From assembly GCA_963969365.1 (NCBI GenBank), contig OZ017750.1, positions 868,001 through 932,000 on the forward strand: DNA of 64,000 bases, given 5' to 3'. Shown one piece after another: positions 45,781 through 57,900 of this stretch (its first letter is position 1; every line of letters begins with the position of its first letter). Both the position numbers and the translations under genes were made by a program. This stretch comes from Asterochloris sp. CNOR1. Its lineage: Eukaryota; Chlorophyta; Trebouxiophyceae; Trebouxiales; Trebouxiaceae. Below the pieces are notes generated by a model. It was not told the origin of the DNA, made no database searches, and saw only the letters and a list, made by a program, of their open reading frames with translations.

Positions 45781-46353
45781 TCCACCTGCTGGCTCAAACT
45801 CGTACCAGAAGTCCTGATTTGCCTTTAGGGTTGTTCAGCTCCTGTGTCGAACACTGCCTGCATTCATGCTGTGCAGAGCAGATGTAGAGATTGCTCATGA
45901 AGGAAGGTGACCTGCAAACAATTCAGCAGGCAGCGCTGGCAGCATATTCTGGAAGTTTGTGCAAGGGCAAGCATGACTGCTCTGCTGCACTCCTCAATGG
46001 CAGGAAATGTGACAGTGTTGATTTTTGGGTGTCCCCTGTTTATCGTCACTGTGCCTTAGGGGGCACACCCTCACTGGCACAGAATGTGAGGGCCCTCTGA
46101 GGCCACTGGGGTAGCCAAAAAGAATAAACCCACTTTGTGCCTATGAGACCAAGATGCAAATGGCATATCAATTATGCATGATCAACTGCTCAGGAACAGA
46201 AGAGATGTTGATTATATAGCTGGATCGGGCCACAAGGGTCATGGCTGCAAACAGAGGCCACAAGGCGACAGATGCCGATGTGCCTCTGCTACATTGAAAT
46301 GCAACACGCCCCTCCACCCACACAAGGGCCTTCTCTAAGCCACGCAGACCAGC
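45781..46353. other. region without a firm gene
   Basis: It probably contains the 5' part of the minus-strand gene ending at 45239 and the promoter of the plus-strand membrane protein gene at 46354. A minus-strand frame near 46049-45864 is open but has no recognisable content. AT content is higher around 46120-46210. Confidence 0.3.
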
Positions 46354-48740
46354 ATGAACCAGCATGACAGCTGCCAGTCACTGGAGTTGGAGGCCCCTGG
46401 GAAACCTAGCTGGACTGCAGAGGCCAGCAGCACATGGCAAAAGCCGTGGCTGTGGGCTGACTCTAGCATTCTGGGAGGCTTTTGGTGGCTAGATTGGCTG
46501 CTCAGGCCCTGGAGATACTTCACAGGGATAGAATCTGCAGCTAATTACCTCATTGCAGGCAGGTCTCCTGGTATCCTGAATCTTGGGTGCCTCTGAGTCG
46601 CCTTCAATTCATGTGCCTGCTGCAGGCGGTGCTTTCTGGGGTGCCACTCTGTTTGTGATCGGCAGCTTTGCTGACATAGCACCACCGGTGAGTGTGGGGA
46701 TTGAGCTCTCTGTGAGCTGCTGCTGGGCGGCCCTGGCTGCCCTCAGTCAAGCTGCCTGCAGGCTGCCAGTCCAACTGCTCCACTGCTCATGCAGGTGCAC
46801 CTATCCTCTGTGCCCGGAACAGGACTGCATGATCCTTATGCCATTCTTGTCCTCTTACTTTTCTGCATTGGTGAGTTGTGGCCCAGCCCTGTTTCTCCGT
46901 CGCTGGTCTGCATGCCAACGAGGAGCCTGCTCTGGCCTCTCAGGTACCTACCTGTTCACCCTTTCTTGTGTTTTGCTCTATGTGGTGGAGAACAATCATG
47001 GCTACACAGAGGCAGTGCAGCGCTGGACGGAGCACGGCAGACCAGGGCATCGCCCCTGGTGAGGGTGCCCACTTTCTGCTTGCTGCCTGCCGCTGTGGGG
47101 CACACTGCACGTCACCACTCTGCCAGCAGCGGCCGCCTGCAGCACTCGGCCTGCTCCCCTGCCAGGCCGCCCGTAGGGTCTCACCTGCAGCGTTTGCAGA
47201 TGGCCTCACGCCCTGCAGGTACACCCCAGTCGGGCTCCATCCCACCAGCAGCAGGTGGTGGGGCGGCCTCACCTATGCAACAGGAGCAGTCATGTACAAC
47301 ATAGGCGAGTGGCAGGCCCACTGGGCTGGAACAGCTGCTGCCTGGCCTGCTGGCAGCTGAGGACACCCTCTGGCTGCAGGCTCAACTGCCAACCTGGTCT
47401 CCCAGTTCCCTGACAAACAGCTTACAGCTACCCAGTACAAGTGAGCGTGGCAGTGTCTGCACCTTTACAGTGCAGCCGGCTCATTGTTGTCTGCACACTG
47501 CTTTCTGAAGCACACTGCCATTGCTCATGCTTCATGCGCATCCACCAAACAAGCCAGGCATGCTGCAGGTACTTGAGTGTCTTTACCTACACCTTTGGAG
47601 GTGAGGGTGTGCCTTGCAGCTGCAAACTGCGATGAAGGCGCCCTGACATCTGCAATGGCTGGCTTCAGTTGTTGTCATGCTCCCCCCGAGGCACGTGCTT
47701 CTATAATCATCATCTGTGCCAGCCATCAACCTGTGTGGTGTGCAGGTGGTTGCTTCCTGTTGGCAGGGGCCCTGTATGCTTGGGCAAGGCAAGGCTACCT
47801 CACCTGCTACAGAGGTATGATGTGACTGTCCTTGTCCAGATGTCATATCAGCTGCCAGCAGCGACACTACGCGCCCTGTTCCCATGCTGCAGGCATCTTC
47901 CTGCCTCTGATACGGGAGGATTGGACCAGCATCCACTGGTAGGTGGTGCAGGGCACAGTTAAGCCTTCTTCATGAGGCCTGTGCAGTCCATCCGTGTGCT
48001 TGGCCTGTAGGCAGTGCCACCTGAGGATTGTAGCAGTGCAGCTTGCCGTGTGCATGGTCAGGCCTGCCCGAAGCGCAGAGCCAGCTGTGCTGCACCCTCA
48101 GCCTAAGCAGGGGTGCCTGGCATGCATGCTCTATGGACTGCGCCTGCAGGACCCCACCAAAACAGCTGCATGCGCAGGCCAAGCGTCTCCTATGTGCTGC
48201 AGGTGGGTGGACTGGCTCAACTTCTATGGAGGGGTGGGCTTCTGCGTAGCCAGCGTGTAAGTCCATTGAAGGCTCAGCAGAGCTGCCTGCATCCACGTCT
48301 GGATGGCAAACACGTCGGGCAGAGCGCCGCTCGCCAGGCGCGCTTGCTGTGCTGTGCTGGCTGCCAGAGCTCACCTGTGATGGTTTTCCCTGTTGCCCTG
48401 CAGCTTCCTTAACTACCTTAGCATCATTCCCTTCCATCCTACCTACCAGATAGAGAGCGGTATAGGCAAGTGCCTGCTCTGTGGCGAATGCACTGTGTGC
48501 TAGGTCGGCAGCCTGAGTGTGCAGCTTGGAGGCACGCAAAGTGATGGTGCCTCTGCAGGCTTTGGGGCTGGCTCCTTCTGCTTCTGGCTGGCTGCCCTGC
48601 TCCTCCTCATACAGATGTCCAAACCAGAGCGCTCGGCCCAGCCAGCCTTGGAGGTGTGTGGCAGCAGCCACAGCGTGCCCTCCTCGAGGAGTGATGTGTC
48701 TCTGGCCGCACTGGACTCCAGCTCGCTCCTCCAGGAGTGA
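46354..48740 (+). CDS. multi-pass membrane protein, YrhK-like repeats
   Basis: Twelve short exons join in phase: 46354-46570, 46626-46687, 46795-46870, 46944-47058, 47219-47304, 47380-47440, 47569-47600, 47746-47814, 47893-47938, 48203-48256, 48404-48459 and 48559-48740, giving 351 aa. Six to eight hydrophobic segments are visible, several with a similar W-G-hydrophobic-GS pattern: AFWGATLFVIGSFADI, RWWGGLTYATGAVMYNIG and FYGGVGFCVASVFLNYLSI. This recalls the bacterial and eukaryotic YrhK-like membrane domain, but the match is from memory and weak. The N-terminal part is hydrophilic and Trp-rich before the first helix; the C-terminal tail is Ser-rich and soluble. The intron after 47304 appears to have a GC donor (GCGAGT). 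The role is unknown. Confidence 0.75.
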
Positions 48741-49144
48741 TGCACCTCTGGCCAGCAGCCACTGTAGTATGTAGAGCTGCAGTTGCCCTAACATCCTATA
48801 CTGCAAGCCAGAAGAACGTCACCCAGTTGAAGCCTACAAGCGTCAGCGCACCAGTGCACCAGTACCAAGCTTGATTTCGGACTGTTTCTGCACTGAAGTC
48901 TGGTCCTCAAGCAAGCACTGTCGGGCAGTCTTGGGCAGCCTATAGCACCCAGCGCCTGTTGAGTGTGACAGTGCAGGGTAGCAACTGGAATGGTGCTATT
49001 AGTCATGTGAAACACCTGCATTGCAGTGCCATCCAGAGTGCTTTCGTTGCGAATTGTGCCATGTATATTATTCCTTCACACTGCTGTAGCATTGACCCTG
49101 AATTTGAAATTGCCAAACTGCAGCGTCTTGCTTGTGCAGTTCGA
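48741..49144. other. convergent 3' region
   Basis: About 400 bases between the stop codons of the membrane protein gene (+) and PRP4 (-). Nothing coding is recognised; both 3' UTRs are expected here. Confidence 0.45.
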
Positions 49145-52100
49145 TCACGTCATGTCATCTACTGCGGTTGGGTCATCAAACTGGGCCTCAGGTGCCCACA
49201 ATTTGACTGTCTTGTCATGGCCAGCAGTGGCTATAGTGACAGTCTGGCTGACCACAGAGGGTGCACAGATGTCCAACCCCTGCACCTTGCTGTCGTGCCC
49301 GGCCAGAGTCCTCACAAGCTGGAAGTCTGCTGCTGACCAGATCTTGCAGACGTTGTCAAAGCCGGCTGTGACCAGGAAGTATCCATCTGTTGGGTCATAC
49401 CGTACCTGCAGCAAGGCCTTGTGCTCTGCTGGAAATGGCACTGCAGGGGATCGCAGTGCAAATGACTGTTGATGTGAGGCCTCAATTTGGGCGCAGCACA
49501 ACTGCAGGTGCTGGATATCCACAGAGGTGCACAGCAGGGGCTGTCTGCACACAACAGGTGAGGGCTGACCCACTGGAGAAGCAGCAGGGGTGCCCAAGAA
49601 GAGCAGCAGGCTGCCCCACCTGGGAAACAAGGCTCTTGTGCCCAGGGATGGTGTAGATGCAGGCCCTCTTGCGCAGATCCCAGATTCGGCAGGTGTTGTC
49701 TTCAGCACAGCTGGCTAGATGGTAGCCGTCTGGAGAGAAGTCCATCCCCAGAATGCCTTGCACGTGCCCTTCTAGGGTGATGATGCTGCGCCCGGAGCGC
49801 AGGTCCCAGACCCGCCCTGCAGCATGCAGGGAAAGGCCTCAAAGGTACTGCTGACTGACTGCCAGCTAGAGGCAGACAAGCAGGGCCGTGCCCAGTGCGC
49901 TGGTCGCACACCGCAACTGCACGGTGGGAATGCGGGCCTCAGCAGGACTACAGGCTGTCTGCCAGCTTTGCGCAGGCAGGGCTGCACCTGCTGTGCACAC
50001 AGCCTCCCTGCACAGTGGGGCAGCGGGCGTTAGGAGGGGGTCTGATTGTGTCCAACAGCTGGCTGGGTATGTCTGGAGGTGTGCTCCCACAGCCTCCATG
50101 CAGGATGGGGCAGCGGGCCCATCCTGCATGGGGCGCATCATAATGCCTCCTCACATTGCAACAGGCTGTCCACTGCGCTCACCAAGGGCTGATGGCTGCA
50201 GCCACTCAGCAAGCACTGCAGCCAGCAGAAGCCACAGGTCAGCGGGCTAGCAGCTGAGGCCCACGTCTTCACCCATGTTTGTGAATCTCCATCCAGTGCT
50301 GCACCATATGCAATCAAACTCCATGCCCCACCAGCATGGATCTCACTCATGGCGATCAAACCTCAGGGACGGACTAGCTGCACCCCCAATCCAACAATGA
50401 TTGCTGGATTGATGGTCTGCCATGACTTGCTCAACCATGCCTGGCAGCAGGAGTAAGCTCACCAATGGCATCCAGACCTCCTGAAGCTGCCAGGGAGCCG
50501 TCGCGGTGGAAGGCCACAGTGTAGACAGAGCGGCTGTGTCCCTCCTGCTCCACCAGGCTCTGCCCGGTCTCGACATCCCAGAGGCGCCACGTCTCATCAT
50601 AGCTGGCAGTTGCGAGGTGCTGCCCCATGGGGTGGAAGGCCAGCCTCCCCAGCCGCAGGGTGTGGCCCTGCACCGCAGGAGGGGGGGGGCGGGGGTCCGC
50701 AGCCCACACTGAGCACCGTCTCCATGCTGAGCAGGGTTTTTAGAGGGCAAAGCTGTAACTTCTGGGGGCAGCAAGGGGGGCCCTGCAACGTCGTAGCTCC
50801 GAGTTGGCAGCTACACTGGTTGCAACCTGAGCAGGGTCAAGGGGTTCCTGGCATGCTGGGGAGTGTCAGCCTCCCTGGAGGGTGCAGGCTGCAAGGGCAG
50901 GCAGTACACCCTCACCGTCAGTGTGCGCAGCAGGTCGCCCTGTCCAGAGAACAGCTTGGCTGTGCAGTCTGACCCCGCCGTGGCCAGGGCAAGGACCTTT
51001 TGCTGCTGGGAGTGCGTGCCCGCGGCGGGGTGCCATGCCAAGCCTGCAGCACCCATGCCACCCTGAGATGCCCCTTCAGAGGGTTGCAGCATCTGTCGAC
51101 ACAGGGGCAAGTGTGTGTGTGTCGCGACGTCAAGCAGCACCTGCATCATCCAATGCTCCTGCTGACTGGCAGTGGCCCAGTGTTCCTACCAGGCAGCATC
51201 CCTGAGGCATGGTAGTCCCCAAGCTGCATGAGCTGCTTTGTGACAGGAGCCGGGGGAGCCTTGAAGCTCAGTCCCAAGTGAAGAGCACCTCACGAGAGAC
51301 GCCAAGAGGGCTTCTGAGGAAGATAAGGGTGGACTTGTGGCCTCCCAGGCCCCTCCTGTGTTGATCAACAGCAGTGCATGTGCAGGGCAGCGCATTCTGC
51401 CGGAGTCCAAACATAACCTGATGCCTACCTGTGATGCGGTCTTCATGTGCCTTGATGGTCAGGCGCTTGTCACAGGCGGGCAGTCCCCACAGCTTGAGCA
51501 AACCACTCCAGGCGGCGGTGGCCAGCAGCTGCCCGTCGGGGGAGAAGGCACAGTCCACCAGGGGGCGGTCGTCGCCGCGTTCACTGCTGATGGCAGTCAC
51601 CTGCAGCCAAAGGGTGGGGCAGCATCACCAAGCGGTCCCTCCCTTGCTCAGAGGGTGACTATGGAGTCCTTGAGCCAGGTCGTAGCTGCCAGAGTGGGCT
51701 GTTGACCACACAGGCTCCCCAAGAGGCAGTCGCCCCCTGTCCCAACTGCTGACAGCAGTCACAGGCAGGCGACAGTGGGCCAGCATCATTCAGGTGGTCA
51801 GCACCATCCGAGAGGGTGACGCTGGCGCCTGCAGGCAGGGCAGGGCAACGTGTAGCTCTGTGGTGGGGCTGCACGCAACCCTCAGTTGCAAGCAAGGGGT
51901 TGCTGCTGGTGGCAGCAGGGACCCTGCGTACTCCCAAGGCAGCACCACTTCTGGACGTACACCAGGCCAGGCTTTCTTCCCTATTCCTGCACACTGAATC
52001 ACCAATCTGTGTGCAAAGCACTGCCAGCAGCGGCACATCCGGTGCATGCGGCAGAAGACCAGGCTGCCTGATGATGCTGTGGTGACGACACAGTTGACGC

Positions 52101-54546
52101 TGCTCACACCCTCCTGCCTCCTCCACCCCTCCTGCTGCAAAGCAGCTTTGCCAGTGGCAAATGCCCATTCCAAGCCTAGCAGACGCCAGCAATGGTAGGA
52201 CACATGCTTTCTCTGCACCACCACTTGTCCAGGCACCCAACACCAGTCAACGCTTACATGCTTGAGCTGCCCCAACACGTCATCACGCTCCTTTTCTTCG
52301 TCCTCCTCGGGGTCATCTCGTTTGCGCTTGGCCCCAGCGATGCGTGCCTTGGCAGCCTGCAACGCATTGTGTAGAGGACATGGCGTCTTCATGCTTTTTT
52401 CAGCTCCGGCCATGTGTGCCTAATTACTGGCAGCCAAGCATCACGCCCTTGGACAGCACTCAAGCCAGTCTAAGTTGCTGCCAATGTTCTGGGTCAGCAG
52501 GACGCTCACTGTAGAAGAGAGTGGTTTGCCAAGTGACAGCCTGCAGGAGTATAGATGCCCTCTATAGCCCTGACTGTTGAGGCATTCTGATGGGCAGTTG
52601 GCACCCTGCTGGCACATGCAGCTGCGGCCTGATATGGGCAGCAGCTCGTGGACAGCTCCCCATGAAGCGGCTGTGCGATGGTGATGCCCGCGGGCAGGGT
52701 GCGTCACATGATGCGCCAGGCCACTGCTCAAGATGATCTTTGCCCAGCACATGAGCCCAGCACCCCTCTTTGAGAGACCTTTTGCCAATCAAAGGCCCCA
52801 CCTGGCCCCGCCACCTTGCAGTTTGTGTCAGCCTCACCATGCCCTGCAAGAGTTTGCTGCAGGCTCACCTGCCAAGCACAGGAGCCCCGCAGCCCTTTGA
52901 GACCACATCTGAAGATGCGATACTCAGCCTGCTACTAATGTCCAACCACCAGTACATTGTCGACATTACCACATGCTCATTTCTGCTGCAGGCTGACCTG
53001 CAGGGAGTAGTGCGCCAGGCGCAGGCGTGCCGCCTTCAAGTCCTGGGGCCCTTCTGTGTAAAACAGCTCCTTCTGGGGCGCCGCTTCCGCAGGCTCCTCA
53101 AACTGCACGCCTGCCTGCGACTCTGCAGTTGGCATGGGTGTTTGTCTCATGCACCTGACATCAGCTTGTGCAATGGCACATGCAATGTGCACGCCTTTCA
53201 TGAGGCACATGCACTGAGCGCAGCACCCCCTGCCATGTCAAGCTCCCAGCACAGCTGGACTAGAAAATAATGCATCATGCAAGACTCCGTCAGACATCTG
53301 CCCAGCGCACCCAGTGGCGCCCAGCGTCAGTTTGACTCAGGGCGCAGCTAGCTGGAGACATTGTATCCCACCTGGCAAGCCTTCAGCCCAGCTTGAGACA
53401 GGCATGCGGGCTCAGCAGCGGGCCTGTCGGGCTTACAGGCAAGCATGCAGCATCAGGCGGTGAGCGCAGCAGCACATCTGCCAGGGTGGACCCCTGCACA
53501 TCTCCCTTATGCGTGCAGGGCCCCAAATACCACCCTGCAGGCACATCTGCCATGCAGGCCACCCGCCAGGCAGTTCAGACATGCAGCCTCCAGCACACGA
53601 GTGCAGCCCACCTGCCAGGCGCTGCCTTCGCTCATCATCATCGTCCATAGTTGCCAGCAGGTGCCGCAGCCGCTGCGTTCGCTCCATCTGCACGGCAGGC
53701 ATGCAGCCAGCTCATGCGGCAGCCACTCTTGCAGGACAGGTGCTCTGCTTCCGACAAGCGGAAGCTGACCCCTGTCTGCACAGCAGCCATCAGGCCTCCT
53801 CTGCTACTGCTAGCATCACGACAAACATCCTGCTGGCAACGGAGCAGCTGTGGGTGTGCTTGCAGGCAGAGAGATCAGCCTGCCCCTTGATATCGCAAAA
53901 CAGGAGAAAGTGGCCCGCCATGCCTCTGCAGCATAGCTCAGTGTGGAAACCCTCAGGTGCGCTGCTTCGCAGACTTACCACGCCCTCCCCAAACAGCGTG
54001 ACGGGCTCGCCTATGGTGCGCAGGGCGGCAATGATGTCCGCCTTGTTGGTGGGCACCACGGTCTGTTTGACAGCTCGCCTCGCCTCGACAGCTGCCAGCA
54101 GGGCCTCCTGCTTCTCCTGCGCCTCCTTGCTGGCCTGCAAGCAACAGGAGCCCGCTGCTTTGGTTAGAACTTTAGGGGAATCTGAGCTGCAAATGGTAGA
54201 GCAGGTCAAGTTGCAGTGAGGCTGGACTTCGTTCTGTTGCAGGACAGGCATTGTCATGCCCAGGCAGGTAAGCAGCCGTCTCAGACAGAAAGACCTGCTG
54301 GGCTGGACAGGCCTTGGTCACACAACAACTTGCCATCTCAAGCTCCAGGGTCTCTGCATCATCCTGCTGCATGTGGATGTTGCCTGCTGCTGTGCCAGCC
54401 TGTATGTCTGATCCCAGCTGGGCCTCGCCATACTTGATGGCTCCCTCTGCTGGCCTGTGTGGCCCAGGGGGAGGCCGATCATCGTCTGACTCCATGTCCT
54501 CGCCAGAGGCATACTCCATCTTCTGGTCCTCAGCATTGTCCCCCAT
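49145..54546 (-). CDS. PRP4: PRP4, U4/U6 snRNP WD40 protein
   Basis: A component of the U4/U6.U5 tri-snRNP in pre-mRNA splicing. The start at 54546 gives an acidic N-terminus ([17 protein letters not shown]). The SFM (splicing factor motif) domain follows in exons near 54150-53980 ([20 protein letters not shown]) and 53690-53610 ([20 protein letters not shown]). Next come [20 protein letters not shown] (about 53080) and a basic linker [20 protein letters not shown] (about 52330). About seven WD40 repeats run from 51600 to 49145, for example [39 protein letters not shown] and [19 protein letters not shown], ending [10 protein letters not shown]. The order SFM then WD40 and the last repeat fit PRP4. 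The donor of exon 1 (near 54330) could not be fixed. It lies 414 bases downstream of the PAS gene, same strand. Confidence 0.88.
49996..50120. repeat. tandem duplication in a PRP4 intron
   Basis: Two copies of a roughly 34-base word lie 90 bases apart inside a PRP4 intron: about 49998 (ACAGCCTCCCTGCACAGTGG, then GGCAGCGGGC) and about 50088 (ACAGCCTCCATGCAGGATGG, then GGCAGCGGGC). About 27 of 30 bases match. Confidence 0.6.
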
Positions 54547-54960
54547 GCTGCAGGTGTTTATTTGTGTTCACTGCCCCTAGGTTGCGTCCTTGCGCCGAGG
54601 CATCACAGTCAGTCTTTTGAAGCTGCTCTGAGCTACAGGCTGACACACATGGATCGCGTTGACCTAGGCTCTGGGTTCGGAGCCGTCTCATGTAACTCAA
54701 CTTGAAGTTCACGGGACCCCGTCTACTTCAGGAAATGCACACTCGCAGCCCACGCAGATGTCAAATTCATGGCTGCATGCATGAGAGTAAGGCACTGCAC
54801 CCGATTCAGCAAGCTTGTTGATGAGCGCAAGCCAAATTTAACCAAGCTGCGCAGGGATGGGCACAGAGGGTCACACACAAGAACACATATCATATCATCT
54901 TCATGTGCTGTCATGCATTTGTCTTCATTCAGTTTTGATTGCAGCCTTGCCCATGGGCTG
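54547..54960. other. intergenic region upstream of PRP4
   Basis: Holds the 3' UTR of the PAS-domain gene and the PRP4 promoter, both reading leftward. No gene or clear motif is seen. Confidence 0.4.
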
Positions 54961-57900
54961 TCACTCATCACCCGCAAAAGAAACTTTGCTTGTTTTTGGC
55001 GCTGCCACCTTACCAGCGGGCTTACCAGCAGGCATGCCGTCTGTGTTATATGCTACCTTGGCCAGGCCGCTCCTCTCCTTGGCCCCTGAGCCTGTGACTG
55101 CACGGCTGAGGAGTGGCTTGCTCTCGCTGGCCCCCATGCTGCTGCCAGCGCCTAGACTGTCAACAGAGGCCACGCGGTCCATGCTGTCAAAGTGAGCGAT
55201 GCCATTGGCTGCAGGTGCGCTGGGTATGGTGTCTGTATCTGGCATGTCCAATGGCTGTGGATGGACAGCATTGTCAACGGGCTGCTTGGGAGGCTTCTTG
55301 TCCTCTTTGCCATGAGGGTCGTCCAATCCGATGTGCATGCACTGCGTGACCAAGGCTGCAACCACAGGCGGAACAGATGAGTTGAGTGTCGTCTCACATG
55401 AGTAACATCAAGCAACAGAGAAGCACCCAGTGGCAGCAGGACACAGATGAGGCCAGCCTGTCACCTTCTACATCAATGGAGGTAGGAACTTGGCTGAGCA
55501 ATTCAGCCATGCGCCTGCTCTCCTTGTTCATACGTTTGAAAGCTGGTCTCAGCTGGAATCTGTAGTAGATGGGCATCAGAACAAACAGAATCACGGTGAT
55601 GATGATCTGCAGAGAAGGCAGGTCGTGAACATCAGGTGGCTGGGTGTCCTGTCCATGCACAAACAGCACCAGAAGGCAGATGTAGGCATGCAGTACGGCA
55701 CCTAGCAATGCAGCTGCACCAATGTAACCATGCGACTGAGAGGCACATGCAATCAGTAGGCATACGTGATCTGAATGTCAGTTTGTACCTCTGTGGTGAC
55801 CTCACTCAGGGGCACAGCTGCCGTCTTGTTATTGTAGTAGGTTGCTAGATCCTTGATGCCATCCCACACATCTGCAGACGCAATTAAGTGTTCAACTTCA
55901 TGCTGCACTAAGCCCAGAGTGACCGATTCGCAATTTTGCCAAAAATGTGGAGCCATGCAAGCCTTACCAGCTGGGCCCACAGTGGCAATGAACTGCAATG
56001 GCAACAAGAAAGTGGTCAGGAACAGGAATCATTCAAGTGCAATTTCCAGCTGCGATTCTTCTGCAACATCACCTGGAAGTGAGTGTTGTTGATGGTTGGT
56101 TGGGTGGTGGTGTTGGCAAGCAACAACGTCTCAGAAATGAAATTGTTGATGGCAGCATACAGCCCAGCATGCGTGGCTCCTGCGCATTGCACGAGTCATG
56201 TCCAGCAGAGCAGCATGCAACATATTGCGATTTGCAGCAGCAAAAGCCAGAAACTCTGAACCATGGGGTGCAGCTTTTGGCCCATGACGCACCATAATAG
56301 ATGTTGGTGGGTGCTGAGCAGAGAGACTGGTTCGTCCTCAAACAAGAGGGACTGAACAACACGTTCTCAATGTGGGAGTCCTGCATTGCAGCAGAGCCAT
56401 GTGTGAGTCTGCTGAGGCTGCTGCAGACTTGGCAGAGATGTGCCGCTCGCCTCACCTTGGTCACCATGGATTTTGCTGAGAGTTGCAGGGTTTCATTGCC
56501 AAAGAGAAGCCCAAGCTGGTAGCTTTGAAGTGTGAAGGCTGTGGTGATCAGACTGCAGGAGTTCAGGACTGACTGTCAGCTGCCAGAGAGCTCTCACTGA
56601 CAACAAATCCCTGTTGCATGGGGAGCTGACAGCAATTTGCTGCTGAGTTTGATACTCACTCTGAGCGGATGGCATTAGCAGTAGCATTGTCAGGAGCCAG
56701 CACAAGGCTGATGGCACTTGTCCGGATGCGGGACGTGAGGACATTTTGGTACCGCATTTGGTTGCTTCCCACAACATTTGCAACGTTTGCCTCCAGCTTG
56801 ACATAGGCTTTGATGTACACAACCTGTAGGGCCAGCACGGAAGACTTGAGACAAGGCGCAGTACATCTGGCTGATCAGTTGCAATCATTCTGTCCTGAGC
56901 TCACCATGATGACTATTGTCCAGATGAGCCAAGGGGCCAGCATGGCATACTGCTCCCAACTCCAGCTCGACTGCATGCACACAGGGGAGATCAGTGTCAC
57001 TCTAGCGCCATGTGCAATGTGCCAGCCTTGTGTCCAGTGAGAATGTTGAAGGCAGCCACTCACGATGTTTGTCTTGGTGCGGAAGTGGAAACGCATTCTG
57101 CCAGCAGGCTCTGCAGGCACATCTGAGGCTTGCTGCTGACCAGCTGGTTCTGCACCCTCCTGACCCTCCACGGGCGTCTGCTCCTGCTGCCACTTATCAG
57201 TTTCCTGGTCGTCCACATCATCCCCAGCATCTGTAGGCCAAGCCATTTCGCTCACACTTGAGTAGGCAATGATTACATGACTTTCCTTGCAGTGTGGCAA
57301 GTCCAAATTGAATGAAGCCCCCAACTCAGGCAAATGGCATACACTTTGGCTGTCTTGGAGCCAAAGCAGCTGGCATGACTCTGGATCAGGGGCTGCCTGA
57401 GGCTTCAGGCGCAATGCAAGATGCACACTTCATGCTGAGCTCACCTCCCACGTCTATGCCCCGTGAGGCCAGTGCCACAACAGTTGGCCGCGGCAGGGCC
57501 ATGAAGGTGGAGAAAAGGCGCATGCGCGCGCGCTCAGCGCTGGCCAGCAGCCACCACAGGACACCAAGGGAGGTCACCATGCACACCGCCACATACACAA
57601 TCATGACCGCGATGAGCATCTGCGGGGTGACAAAGGGCAGGGGTGAGGCAGGGCTCTCAGTCGCCTTGAGGGTTGCCATGCATTGCAGCACAAATCTGCG
57701 GCGCTCTGTAAGCGTTTGCTTGCTTCTGCAGGCTGCAAGGTGGACATGACCGACAGAGTGGTCCTTTCACTCACATAGTCTGTTCTGCGAGCCAGACTGA
57801 CAGCTTGGTGCAGTCCAAGGGCATTGAATGTCCCCATTGCATCAGTCAGTACTCCAGGTAAGTTGTCAGCCAAGTAGCGGTAGTCCCTGTTGGTGGTGAG

